From assembly GCA_024305745.1 (NCBI GenBank), contig JAHRBS010000009.1:1922001-1986000 (forward strand): a stretch of 64,000 bases of DNA. The letters run 5' to 3'. Each line of letters begins with the position of its first letter. Within the stretch, counting starts at the first letter, position 1. The position numbers and the translations under genes were made by a program. This stretch comes from Polyporus tsugae. Its lineage: Eukaryota > Basidiomycota > Agaricomycetes > Polyporales > Polyporaceae. Shown here in pieces: positions 21,886 through 36,674 of this stretch. The notes beneath the pieces were generated by a model. It saw only the letters and a program-made list of their open reading frames with translations. It was not told the DNA's origin and did no database searches.

Positions 21886-24129
21886 ATAGGCGGTTGCCAT
21901 AGGATAGATGTGTAGACGCCTCGCGTCACCGCAGGGCGCATGGATGTACTGTATATTACTCAGTTACCTGGGCAGTCCGTGTGTTGCCGTGTGTACGCCG
22001 CGATGCTCCTTCCATTCCATTCATTTTTGTTGCTGTGATTCAGATGGTTTGAACGCTCTCTGCTTTGTTTTCTTAACACCACCTCACGAGTCGTAATGTA
22101 CATTACATTTCTGGTATATACTGGACATATGTCATACAGAGTGCTTTCTACATGAACAATAATCCTTAAAGCTTTGCGCTACCAAGTCAAGCGAAGTCAT
22201 CGCTTCGCTCGCGGCTCGACACGCCTGTGATCGGGGTTCTGCGATCAAAGATCGCAAAATAGTATGATCGCCGTTATGCCCGCTCAAGAAGCCGCGGCGG
22301 CGCCCGCCCTGTGTCTATTATTGGTAGCACGGACTCGGCAAATTGGAAGGCCAGGTACTGACCAGGTACAGCGCTCGGCCCCCCGAACAATCCCTCTGCA
22401 CTTGCACACTGCAGCGTTGAGCGTGCTCATGCCCACGGTGATGGCAGTGAATCTGGGTTGACTAGATTACAATACAGCCAGGCCTGGGCTCTCGCTTTGG
22501 GAAGGCGTACTATGCCAATGCCCCAAGACCGTCACAGGTCCCTGGCGTCACGAAGGGCGAGCCTCCCACTTCTGTCTAGAAGTTGTCTAGGATGGAGCTA
22601 ATCATGATGGCAACAAGTACTTAACATTTGCTTCCGTCGTGATATCGTCCGATTTGGGGCATTGTTCCTCCGCAGCGCTTATCGCTATGGGGCGGCCATG
22701 ATGATGGAGAAGCAGAAAAACGAGCATGATCAGAAAGAAAGTACGGCACGCGTCACATGTGTTCCCGTAAGCTCGATTCTTCCGCCCTTCCGATCGCAAG
22801 CCTCCGACAAATTCGAGAGGTATGGTTCGTGTGCTGGGCGATTCTGCTCACCGCCAGTCCCCGTCTGCCCGAAGGAACACGAAGCGAACGGCATCTAGCG
22901 TGAAAACGGCTCGGCGAGCCGACCCCGCTGTCGCGAACGGGTAAGTAAATATCAATGGCATTTGAGCGGTGGTGCGAACCTGCACCTGGGAATATCATCT
23001 TCCGTAAGGGCGCGGGAGTTCATGCATTCATGGCTTGGCGCACAGGGAGTCACTGGACTGCCTAAATTGGCTTCTCCCGCAACCATGTGACATGGACTAG
23101 CGAAATGGTGTCCGTTCCACACGCGAGCCTCGGTGGAAGTGAACCTCTTGAACTCCCGACTTTTCCTTGGCATCATCCTCCCTTACCCTTACAAGTTACA
23201 AACGGGGAGGGACCTGTGGGTGTGTACCTAACCGACCTGCAGAACTTTCACCTCTACGACATTGCAAAGACCCGTGGTCTCTTCAGCAATGTGTTCTGGC
23301 TCGTTTCTAGGCGGCCGTCTCTGCTAGTCATTCCTACCGATACCGTAATAAGCGGAGGAGCGAAGCAGTCAGAAGACCAGTTGCCTACCGGGTACGGCGT
23401 TGTGGTTTCCACGGGACTCAGTGAGCACTAGCAATCACCAAAGTTCCCTCGGTTTCCCAAACAACCTAGGCATGTAGCATCTATAAGCCGCAATCACACC
23501 GGCCCCCGATGAGACTGAGTACGTACGGCTGATTGCTTCCGCCACGAAGGACCATCCGCTGCAAACGCGTCTTCGACCACCTAACGACACGAAGTCGGTA
23601 CCGTGATTGGCGAGAGGCATATGACGGCGCCATCCCCATATGTTCACCCCAATTCTCACCGATACCGCTCGCACGTCGACGGGGGTCCGAGAACTTCCTT
23701 CAAGCCGTCGCCTACACCTCGAGATAGACTTCGACGCAGCAGTTGATGCGCCTGCCTACCATACCAATAAAGCGTGAACGATACGTTTTGCGACGCTTAG
23801 ACATGTTACGTGAACGCGAACTCACTCATTGTTAGCTCTTCTTCTACTAGTTGATTACGTTGATGTTTTGACGTCACATTGCTTCGAAGCCAGTTCTGGT
23901 GCCAGAAGGGCCAGCAGAAGACTGAAGCGAAAGTGCCCGACCTGAGAGTAGGGGATAGCATTTAGTAAGATTTCCCGTCGGCCCGATTATCACTTCAGGA
24001 TGATCTTCCCTCCACAGATCATCTTAGGGCTGGCTAGGGGAGACCGTGGTTTGCTGAGCTTGCGTGCATTACAGTTCTGTGAGTGACCTCGATCCTTCGG
24101 GGCATGGGCCTGCGCTGGAAATGCAATCA
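21886..24129. other. Intergenic stretch of 2.2 kb, no gene seen
   Basis: Open frames on both strands, the longest about 114 codons, carry no domain and no supporting splice sites. No terminal repeats were recognised. Confidence 0.45.
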
Positions 24130-24313
24130 GACTCATAATATCATGGATGAGTGGAGCAAAATAAACTGCTGCCACAGTTGCAGGCATGCTCAGCCTGAGC
24201 TCGCGCACGGTGTTCAAGCTAGGGATTGTTCTGAGGCTCAATGATCGCCTTGCTCCGCTAGCCTTGAGATGATCGTCCCCGAGAGCGTTCAAGAACTGGC
24301 ACGTTCTTAGCAT
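24130..24313 (-). pseudogene. Possible F-box/LRR gene remnant
   Basis: About 60 codons read LRR-like on the minus strand (SLSLRTIPSLNTVRELRL ... YFAPLIHDIMSLIAF), resembling the repeat region of F-box genes in this window. There is no start, F-box or continuation on either side, so it is at best a fragment. Confidence 0.3.
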
Positions 24314-25074
24314 GTACTGGTAGGCTGGTGGTGGTAAGCATCGATACCGTAAAATGGCATCTCCGGATCATGTCCCGGGACGCGGCAGCCGCGAAGGTGC
24401 GGCCCGGACTGAAGGCGCTTCCGACTCACGAATGATGACGAATCAACTTGACCCTCGCATCCTGCTCCGCTCTCAGGCTTTCACCAGACAACCACCATTT
24501 GCCCACCACCGGCTCTTGAATCTCCTCACTGGCCCTGGTCCGGGAATGCAACTGAAGTCTTTCTCTCTCCTTCTTCGCACTTTCATTAGTAAGATAAGGA
24601 AGAGCAACTGGTGGTAATATGACCATAGTGGCCGGCCGCCGGCGGTATGATGATCGTTTTACGTGCGTTCAAGTTGTCCGATATACAGTATATGCTGATT
24701 CCAGTTCCACGTAGTGTTCATTTATGCAACTCGCTCTCTGCGTTGCAGCATGTCTCCGGGTCGTATAGTTTCGGTTGCATGCCCACATGAGGACGGTCAC
24801 GTAATGTATCGACCTTACAATTTCTCGAAGCGTCTTGTCCGTTGTCGTGGCCTGGGCTCACGGAGGTACGACACTCCCCCGTCGCAAATTATTCTTCTCC
24901 CGATACGTGGGATGGTCACTGGATGTGCTTAGGTACCAACGGAGCACTTCTTTCTGATTTTTGTTCTTTCAACCGGGCCGCTGTGCACGGCGTGCAGCCC
25001 GTGACCGCCGCACAATAGCTTAAATGTGCTCCCGACGACGGTACACTAGCAGCCAGGGATTTTCTCCGTGCACG
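24314..25074. other. Intergenic stretch, promoter side of GH28 copy 1
   Basis: No gene recognised. It must hold the GH28 promoter. A CTTAAATG element at ~25018 might serve as an AT-rich core element. Confidence 0.4.
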
Positions 25075-27188
25075 ATGCATTTCGCACTCATCGCCTTCGC
25101 TGCAACGGTTTTCTCGACTCTCGGGGGTGCCCTGGCTGTTGAGGAAGGTGACAGTGGGCACTCGAAGGTTTGTACCCTCCGACCGCTGGGTGAGGGATGG
25201 GATGATACAAACCAGGTGAGGGCATGCAAACGTCGTGTCCCTGGCGCCACTAATTGACATGATCACCATGCAGGTAGAAGCCGCTATCGCAAAATGTGGT
25301 CATTTCGGGACGACTGTTTTCGAGCCCGGTGAATACAACATCACGAGGTTAGCATATCCCCTCCTGATTCTACTGGACGAGGCTGAAGTCTACTTGCAGG
25401 AAGATGACGTGGGATCTTGTCTCATCTCGAGTAGACTTGCATGGCTACCTGAGTGTGAGTCTCGAATCTGGCGGTCGCCATCGTCATTCATTCCCCCATT
25501 TGCGTACTACAGTTTAAGCCCGACATCGAGTACTGGCTCAACGCGAATAACACCTACCGCGTCATATTCCTCCAGAACCAAGCATCTTGGTTCGTCGTCA
25601 CAGGGCACGACTTCGTCATCGACGCGCACTCGTCTGGCGGCATCAACGGGAATGGACAGCCTTGGTGGTCCTACTTTGCGACACGCGTCCGCGAGGACGG
25701 CGATGGACGCCCGATCGCGTTCACGCTCAGCAACGTGACCCGTGCTGTCGTGAGGGATTTCCGGATCGAGGCGCAGCCGTTCTGGTGCAACATCGTGGCG
25801 GACTCGCACGATGTCATATACGACGGGATGTATTGTAATGCGACCAACCAGGACCTAACGTACGCAGGTGTTAAGTAAGTCACATTCTATCTCTAGCGTG
25901 CCCGTCCGTCTCAATCTGAAGTATCATGCAGTATAGTGCCGAACACGGATGGTTAGCCTCAACTGCATCCTGCCCTTTGTATACACTGATCATTGGGCTA
26001 ATAGGATTCGACTCGTACCGTTCCGACAGGATCACCCTTCTCCGCTGGGATGTCAGTCTGCACCTCCGTCTTGACCTTGCTTTTTTAACATACTTTCGGT
26101 GTAGATCACCTGCGGGGACGATTGTATATCATTCAAAGGAGTGGGCGAGCGCGACGCATCACTTTGGTGGACTACGCCTAATGATAAGCTTTTGCAGAAC
26201 TCGACAAACATCTTCGTCAAAGACGTTATCTGTCGTGGGGGAAATGGCATCGCGATCGGGTCTGTTGGGCAATACGTGCAATTCGTAAGTCTCGCTTTGC
26301 CTGAATGACTTCTTCGCCAATGCCATCTCACCCTTCTCCTGGCTACCCGCACCAGAACGATATCATAGACAATGTGGTCATGGAGAATCTCAAGGTAAGC
26401 GTCTCATCCATGGCCATGGATAGAATACTCTCGTGACTTGACGATGCACTGCTACTTCCCCGGCGAATAGATCATCCGCCTCGACCCACAGATCCAGCCA
26501 AACCATCATCAGGGAGTCTACTTCAAATCCTGGTCGGGCACGGTAAACGGTGCTCCGCCAACCGGCGGAGGTGGCGCGGGCGGTGCGTAAGCCCCTGGAA
26601 TCCAGATGTCCAACATGCGCACCACCAATACAAAGTTTCTGGATATCTGACAGGTTTTGTATCAAACGTGGTCAGCAAGAATGTGACACTCGAGGGCATC
26701 TTGGTCCCCGTCCACCTTTATCAGACAAATGGCGGACTCACGTACGTCCTTCGTCCGCCCAGTCCCACAACCGTCCTTTCTGAAAATTGAATCGGGTACT
26801 ACGTGCCGCAGGGGCGACGTGCCATCTAAGCTGCAGTTCAGCAACCTGACGTTCCTCGACTGGACTGGGACGTCAGAGGGCAGCAACCGTGGGTTACCGA
26901 CAACCGTTCTCGTCTCGTGTCCCTTTTACAACGCTAACCCAGGGGTTCCTGTAGTGGTCGACATCGAATGCAGCGCAGCTGCGCCTTGCCCTAACATGCG
27001 CTTCGAGAACTTCAACATCGCGGTAGAGAACGGGACCGCGCCGAGCTACACTTGCATCAACGTTGTGAGCGAGACCGGGCTCCCAGGTAAACCCTCCTTC
27101 CCTCACGATACGTTATGCAACCTGTCGGAAGAAGCTGACGGCCCCGTGTGCGCATATTACAGGCTGCAAAATCATCGGGGGTGCTTAA
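25075..27188 (+). CDS. Secreted GH28 pectinase-like enzyme, copy 1
   Basis: About 14 exons fit with consistent phase, giving about 435 aa without the two optional in-frame introns (26141-26197, 26889-26942). MHFALIAFAATVFSTLGGALA is a signal peptide. The beta-helix contains CTLRPLGEGWDDTNQ, ASWFVVTGHDFVIDAHS, the N-T-D motif (VPNTDG), the D-D motif (TCGDDC), CRGGNGIAIGSVGQY and GVYFKSWSG. GH28 enzymes hydrolyse pectin (polygalacturonan, rhamnogalacturonan) by an inverting mechanism. The usual GHG is GNG here and the usual RIK is YFK, so two of four active-site motifs deviate; both GH28 copies share this, so it is a clade feature rather than decay. I suggest an exo-acting or side-chain pectinase, but the substrate is unproven. 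About 80-90% of the visible protein matches the copy at 36675-38756, which is in opposite orientation. Confidence 0.88.
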
Positions 27189-27339
27189 CATATAAACGGA
27201 AATGCACAACACTTGCCGGAAAATGCGATTAAGTAGGGCCGCCTTGCAGTGGTATACGCGTTTTCTTGAGGATTTCGAATTAGAACGGTCTTGCCGTCCC
27301 GCGTCAATATTATTGAAATACATGTGGTTACGAGGCCTG

Positions 27340-27545
27340 TGTAACTGCACTACGCCGAGGGCGACATGATCATCGGCACCGGAAATGTGGGTGGGTCGTA
27401 CCTGCCTTCCTTTCTCGCCGAGCCACTGACAGCACGCGGCCATCAGCAGAACTACGCGCTGCGGATGTGCAAGACCTGTAATCATGACCACAACTAAATG
27501 CCCAAACGGGCCCTCGGTCGGGACCGATACCGAGGTTAAGTTGGC
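27340..27545. repeat. Duplicated upstream region, left copy
   Basis: This stretch aligns by eye with 30185-30425: both have CTACGCC, a CGGCA(C/T)CGGA(A/G)ATGTGGGTGGG-type stretch, CATCAGCAG, ACCTGTAATCA and AGTTCAGTGGC-like text in the same order. Each copy precedes a quinone-oxidoreductase gene, so the duplicated unit includes the promoter. Confidence 0.7.
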
Positions 27546-27673
27546 GGAAGTTCAGTGGCTTTCTTTGAAATGATTCAAGGTCGTGTTAAATAGCAGCGGG
27601 ATAGAGCCAAGTCTTAGCATCACTTGCACGTCGTCCTTCCCCCCCGACTCCGAACGAAACCCAAGGCTCGACA

Positions 27674-29073
27674 ATGACTCTTCCTGCCAACATGATCGCC
27701 GTCGGGCTCTCCAAGTGCGGAGCTTCCTACGACGTCATCGAGAAATTCGAGTTTCCTGTTCCTACTCCCTCCCCCACCCAGATCCTCATCAAGGCGAGTT
27801 GTGCTACCAAGCTACTCTGTCGCTAACCCTAACTATTCCGGCTTGTCCGTGTCAGGTCGCGTGGGCGGGAGTAAACTATGCCGACAATCGGAAGCGCCTC
27901 GGCGCATGGCCCATGCCCCTTCCGCCGTTCCCCTTCGCCCTCGGTGGCGAGTGCGTAGGAACCATCGTCTCCCTCCCGACGGACAAGAGTACGCTCTCCG
28001 ACGAGGAATACAGAGTTCGCGGATTCGCCGTCGGCAGCAGGGTGGTCGCAGTAAGTGTATTGCTTCTCTCCCTCCCCGAACACGTCGCGCAGGGCTAAGC
28101 CACCTTGCGCTGCGCCACAGTCGTCCATGGGACCTGCCGGCACGTTCGCAGAATACTTCCCGGCGGACTGGAGCGAAGTCTTCCCTATCCCGAATGGGAT
28201 TTCGGACCGCACTGCGGTGGCGTCTTTCGTACCGGGTTCGTCCTTCGCCAAGTTTCGTCTGTGCCGCCCAGCATGTCGTGAGAGCTCATCAATCGTGCTA
28301 TACTACAGGGTGCACCAGCCTCTCCCTAAGTACAGAGGCGTACAACGTGCAAGCGGGCGACTACGTGCTCGTGCACACCGTCGCGGGCAGCATCGGCCTC
28401 TTCTTCGCCCAGCTCATCAAGGCGCGCGGCGGGATCGTCATCGGCACGACGAGCACGCCCGAGAAGGCGGCCCTCGCGAAGGCCAACGGCGCCGACCACG
28501 TCATCCTGTACAAGAGCGAGAACGTCGCCGAGCGCGTGCTGGAGATCACAGGCGGTCTCGGGGTGCACGCGATCTTCGATGGTGTTGGCAAGGACACGTG
28601 AGCTTCCGTCCTTCCTCAACCTGAGAGTACTTACCCCGTTGTCAAGACTTGGACTGACGAGTGCCCGCGTGATAGGTTCGAGACGGACCTCGCGTGCATC
28701 CGCGCGAAGGGCACGATCGTCTGGCTCGGCTTCACTTCGGGGATCGTCGAGCCCTTCTCGCCTCACATCACGGCATTCAAGGCGGTCAAGTTTATCTTCG
28801 CGTCGTCAGTCTTCCTTCTATCCAATACCCCGCATCTCGTTTCGTACAACTGACGCGTACGCGCTCGTGTGCAGCTCTTCTGCGTACTTCGCCGACAAGA
28901 CGGCCGGTAGGGAGTACGTCGCGGAGATTTTCCGGCTCCTCGCGAACGGGACATACAAGCCGGTCGTGTACAAGGAGTACCCGCTCGGCGCGGAGGGCGT
29001 GCGCGAGGCGGAGCAGGCTATGTGGGAGAGCAAGACGTTCGGAAAGTCCTTGATCAAGGTCGCTACCGACTGA
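27674..29073 (+). CDS. Zeta-crystallin-type NADPH:quinone oxidoreductase, copy A
   Basis: Six exons (27674-27793, 27856-28050, 28121-28235, 28309-28597, 28676-28804, 28875-29073) give about 348 aa, normal for the medium-chain reductase family. The N-terminal catalytic fold has AWAGVNYADNRKRLG and FPFALGGECVGTIV. The NADPH-binding Rossmann fold has DYVLVHTVAGSIGLFFAQL and GTTSTPEKAALAKANGADH. It lacks the zinc ligands of alcohol dehydrogenases. It is likely to reduce quinones or alpha,beta-unsaturated carbonyls in the cytosol, as ZTA1 does in yeast. The first intron starts with GC rather than GT (AAG/GCGAGT at 27794); only this gives LIK|VAWAG in phase. A tandem partner follows at 30530. Confidence 0.88.
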
Positions 29074-29159
29074 ACAATTGAGCTGTAGCCTGTGATATAG
29101 GATCCCACGCATAATACATCTTTGTGCGGGGTGAGATTCTGTGCTCGTGCGAGGCAGCG

Positions 29160-29560
29160 GTGGTCTTCTCTTCTGCCTCAGGCTCGCGTACCCAAGACTC
29201 GACAACGCTCCTCACAAGACCTTCTCGACAAGACCCATGCCACCCTGCTGCTCGAGGATCGGGTCGCAGATTTCCCTGGAATACGGCGCCAGGACTCTCG
29301 AGCTGTTGAACTTGCCGTCAAGCACGAGCCAGTGCGCCGCGATCCTGCACGGCACCGGGCCGACGTAGAGCGACATCGCCGAATGTCCCGACGGGTCGAG
29401 GCTGTACGTCTCGAGCGTCGACGTGATCGTGTCCTGCGATCCAAATCCCCGTCAGTCCACACTGCTCCGAAACACCTTTTAGAAAGAAACTGGACACGTA
29501 CAGTCTTGCCACTGTCTGCCTGCCTACTAGTAACTTAACGACGAACTTGTGCTGGAGCAC
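29160..29560 (-). pseudogene. Inverted fragment of the SPE3-LYS9 3' end
   Basis: On the minus strand this reads like the last part of the gene at 33526-36223. It has LQHKFVV from the penultimate exon with an insertion of about 14 bp near its splice donor. After an intron remnant comes the entire last exon: DTITSTLETYSLDPSGHSAM, LYVGPVPCRIA, VLDGKFN, LAPYSREICDPILEQQGG, GLVEKVL, stop. Homology continues past the stop codon (TGTCGAGTCTTGGGTA). No upstream exons are present, so it cannot encode the enzyme. It is a partial duplication, not a retrocopy, because intron and flanking DNA are included. Confidence 0.85.
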
Positions 29561-29620
29561 GACATCGACTAAGTGCTCGCTGGTTCGATCCCGACGCGTG
29601 ACGTTCGTGTCTCAAGTCAA

Positions 29621-29880
29621 CGCGCGCCCCGGTCAGCAAAAGTGCAAAAGTTATCCCGCCGGATTGCATAGTTTGAAGGCAATGGTGAAGAGACCAATGC
29701 ATCACCTGAAGTTTGTTGTATTGGCGTGCAAGCCTTACGAGCACCATGCCACACCCAAAAATCCCATGCAATCCCCACAATATCTTGCAAGGATTGCATG
29801 GCAGTGCACCAATTCACATTTAAGGCAATACCCACAATCCCGGAGGACATTTTTGCACTTTTGCTGATCGGGCCGCGGCG
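29621..29880. mobile_element. Small inverted-repeat element (MITE-like)
   Basis: About 260 bp bounded by inverted repeats: TCAGCAAAAGTGCAAAA near 29633 and its complement TTTTTGCACTTTTGCTGA near 29850-29866. The match continues inward for about 35 bp with a few mismatches (ATCCCGCCGGATTG against its partner). There is no coding capacity, and internal copies of GGATTGCAT are present. The size and structure fit a non-autonomous DNA transposon; the target-site duplication is not clear because the flanks are GC-rich. It lies between the LYS9 fragment and quinone oxidoreductase copy B. Confidence 0.6.
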
Positions 29881-30184
29881 CCCTAGTACGCGCTCGAGCT
29901 TGCAAAGAACGTTTGGTGGGCCCAGCGGGTCCGAACTTGAAGGGAATAATGGTCTTGATTGAGCAAGAGCAATGTCGGGGGAGGCGATCGCCCATTCAAG
30001 CCATGGGAACCATGGTGCAATTTTCTTCCACTATGAAGCAGCCCTCGCCCGCCGGGCCCGATGGGCCATGATGGTACCGCGACCGGCGCGACGTAGTAAG
30101 TAGGCTCACCACCCCACCACCGTGGATAGCACGGTGGTGATCTTGCTACGTCGGAATACGAGACCGGGGTAACTACGAAGGTAG

Positions 30185-30425
30185 GAGTTCTTGTACTACG
30201 CCGCAGGTGACTATGACCATCGGCATCGGAGATGTGGGTGGGTCGTACTTATACTCCCGGCCCTTCCTTCTGCCAGGTCAGCCACCAGTGACAAACCTCC
30301 GCCATCAGCAGGATTACGCGCAGGTCGTATACACAACCTGTAATCACGCCCACAAGTGATTGAACAAACGGGCCGTGAGTTGCGACGGAGGTTAAATCGA
30401 CGGAGGTTCAGTGGCCTTCCTAGGA
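30185..30425. repeat. Duplicated upstream region, right copy
   Basis: Counterpart of 27340-27545, sharing ordered blocks with small insertions and deletions. It marks the left part of the tandemly duplicated quinone-oxidoreductase unit. Confidence 0.7.
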
Positions 30426-30529
30426 ACGGCAGCGGTCGTATTAAAATGGCAGCAAGGTCAAGTCAGCTTTCAGCATCGCTTGCACGCAGTCCTTTCCATC
30501 CGACTTCCAAATCATAAGCCCACTCAACA

Positions 30530-31941
30530 ATGGCTCTAGATTTCCCCGCCAAGATGACCACCGTCGGTCTCTCCAAAACCCGAGCCTCGTTCGACGTCAT
30601 CGAGGAATTCCGCCTTCGCGTTCCTACACCCTCCCCCACCCAGGTCCTCATCAAGGCGAGTTGTGCAACCAAACTGAGCCACAACCAGTGCTAACCATTT
30701 CAGCACGTCAGGTCGCATGGGCAGGGGTAAACTATGCCGACAATCAGAAGCGCCTCGGCACATGGCCCATGCCCCTTCCACCGTTTCCTTTCGCCCTCGG
30801 CACCGAGTGCGTAGGGACCATTGTCGCCCTCCCAACGGACAACAATGCGCTCTCGGACGAGGAATACAGAGTGCGCGGATTCGCCGTCGGCGGCAGGGTG
30901 GCCTCAGTAGGTGTCCTACTTTCTGAACATGCCGTCCGAGTATCTGAGGGCTACCTCACGCTGCAGTGGTCGATGGGATCGGCCGGCACGTTCGCAGAAT
31001 ACTTCGTGGCAGACTGGAGCGACGTCTTCCCCATCCAGGACGGGATCTCGGACCGCACCGCGGTGGCGTCCTTCGTAGCAGGTCCGTCCTTCGCCCGGAG
31101 TCCGAGTCCGAGTCTGTGGTACGTCGTACTTAGTAAGAACCACGCGTATACCACAGGTTGCACCACCCTCTCGCTGGGCACGGAGGCGTACAACGTGAAA
31201 GCGGGCGACTACGTGCTCGTGCACACAGTTGCGGGCAGCATCGGCCTCTTCTTTGCGCAGCTCATCAAGGCGCGCGGCGGGATCGTCATCGGCACGACGA
31301 GCACGCCCGAGAAGGCGGCCCTCGCGAAAGTCAACGGCGCGGACCACGTCGTCCTGTACAAGAGCGAGAACGTCGCTGAGCGCGTGCTGGAGATCACAGG
31401 CGGTCTCGGGGTGCACGCGATCTTCGATGGGGTCGGCAAGGACACGTGAGCGTTCGTCTTCGTCCGGGTCCCCTGTTGCCGAGACTCGGACTGGGGGCTG
31501 GCGCTGATGCATGATGGGTTACGGGTGCTACGGCCACAGGTTCGAGACGGACCTCGCGTGCATCCGGGCGAAGGGCACGATCGTCTGGCTCGGCTTCGCT
31601 TCGGGGCTCGTCGAGCCCTTCGCACCCCACATCGTGGCCTTCAAGGCGGTGAAGTTCGTCTTCGCTTCGTGAGTTTTCCATCCGATATGTACGTCAAGTT
31701 TGCACTTTGGTTCCTGGAGCTGACGCACGCGCTTGTGTGCAGCGCTGCCGCGTACCTCGGCGACAAGACGGCCGGGAGGGAGTACGTCGCGGAGGTTTTC
31801 CGGCTCCTCGCGAACGGGACCTACAAGCCGGTCGTGTACAAGGAGTACCCGCTCAGCGCAGAGGGCGTGCGCGAGGCGGAGCAGGCGATGTGGGAGGGCA
31901 GGACGTCTGGAAAGTGCCTGATCAAGGTCGCTGCTGACTGA
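30530..31941 (+). CDS. Zeta-crystallin-type NADPH:quinone oxidoreductase, copy B
   Basis: Six exons (30530-30655, 30712-30906, 30967-31081, 31157-31445, 31540-31668, 31743-31941) give about 350 aa. Exons 2-6 have exactly the same lengths as in copy A; exon 1 is 6 nt longer. Motifs: AWAGVNYADNQKRLG, FPFALGTECVGTIV, DYVLVHTVAGSIGLFFAQL. The unusual GC donor of intron 1 (AAG/GCGAGT at 30656) is conserved. Exon 4 is nearly identical to copy A, while the N-terminal exon and the introns have diverged more, which suggests gene conversion or selection on the cofactor fold. Same predicted role as copy A; the division of labour is unknown. Confidence 0.88.
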
Positions 31942-36223
<4,282 letters not shown>

Positions 36224-36674
36224 GTGGGGTGTCGAGTCTTGGGTATGTGATCCTGAGGCCTGAGGACGACGATAAGTGAAGAAAATGAGTGCGGTTTAGG
36301 TTTAGATTGTATCAATACTGTTGTATAGAAGTTCAGGTCCAGGACTTGAAGCATCACAGTGCTCCGCACGCGCCGGTAGCCGAATCGCGTTGTCTGGAGA
36401 TACCTAATGCAAGCTTCGCCTTTGAGATTGTGCCGAGAGAACATTGTAGGGTGTGGAGGCCCGAGGGATGCGTATAGTTGAGCGCGACATTCGAGGTGCC
36501 TGGAGCAACCGGTGCCTAGCAGCGCTCAGCGCTTAACAACGATTGGAGCTTGGGTTGGAGAGCGGGTATTCACAATACACGTTCCCTTTACATGCACATG
36601 AAGACATTTTCATGGTACCACACGGCAGTTCTGAACGTACGGTCTGTCGAGCGTTGTGAATCTCCCCGTTCACA
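36224..36674. other. Tail-to-tail spacer between SPE3-LYS9 and GH28 copy 2
   Basis: 450 bp between two convergent stop codons. Its first ~50 bp have a counterpart beside the inverted LYS9 fragment. No gene seen. Confidence 0.5.

Noticed and set aside
23087..23431. A 114-codon plus-strand open frame in the 21.9-24.1 kb gap
   Set aside because: No domain, no splice continuation, no promoter-like element and no similarity to other genes in the window.
29575..29605. GGTTCGATCC, a tRNA B-box-like string
   Set aside because: The T-stem pairs only partly, no A box or matching acceptor stem lies at the right distance upstream, and the 5' part would fall in the inverted LYS9 fragment.
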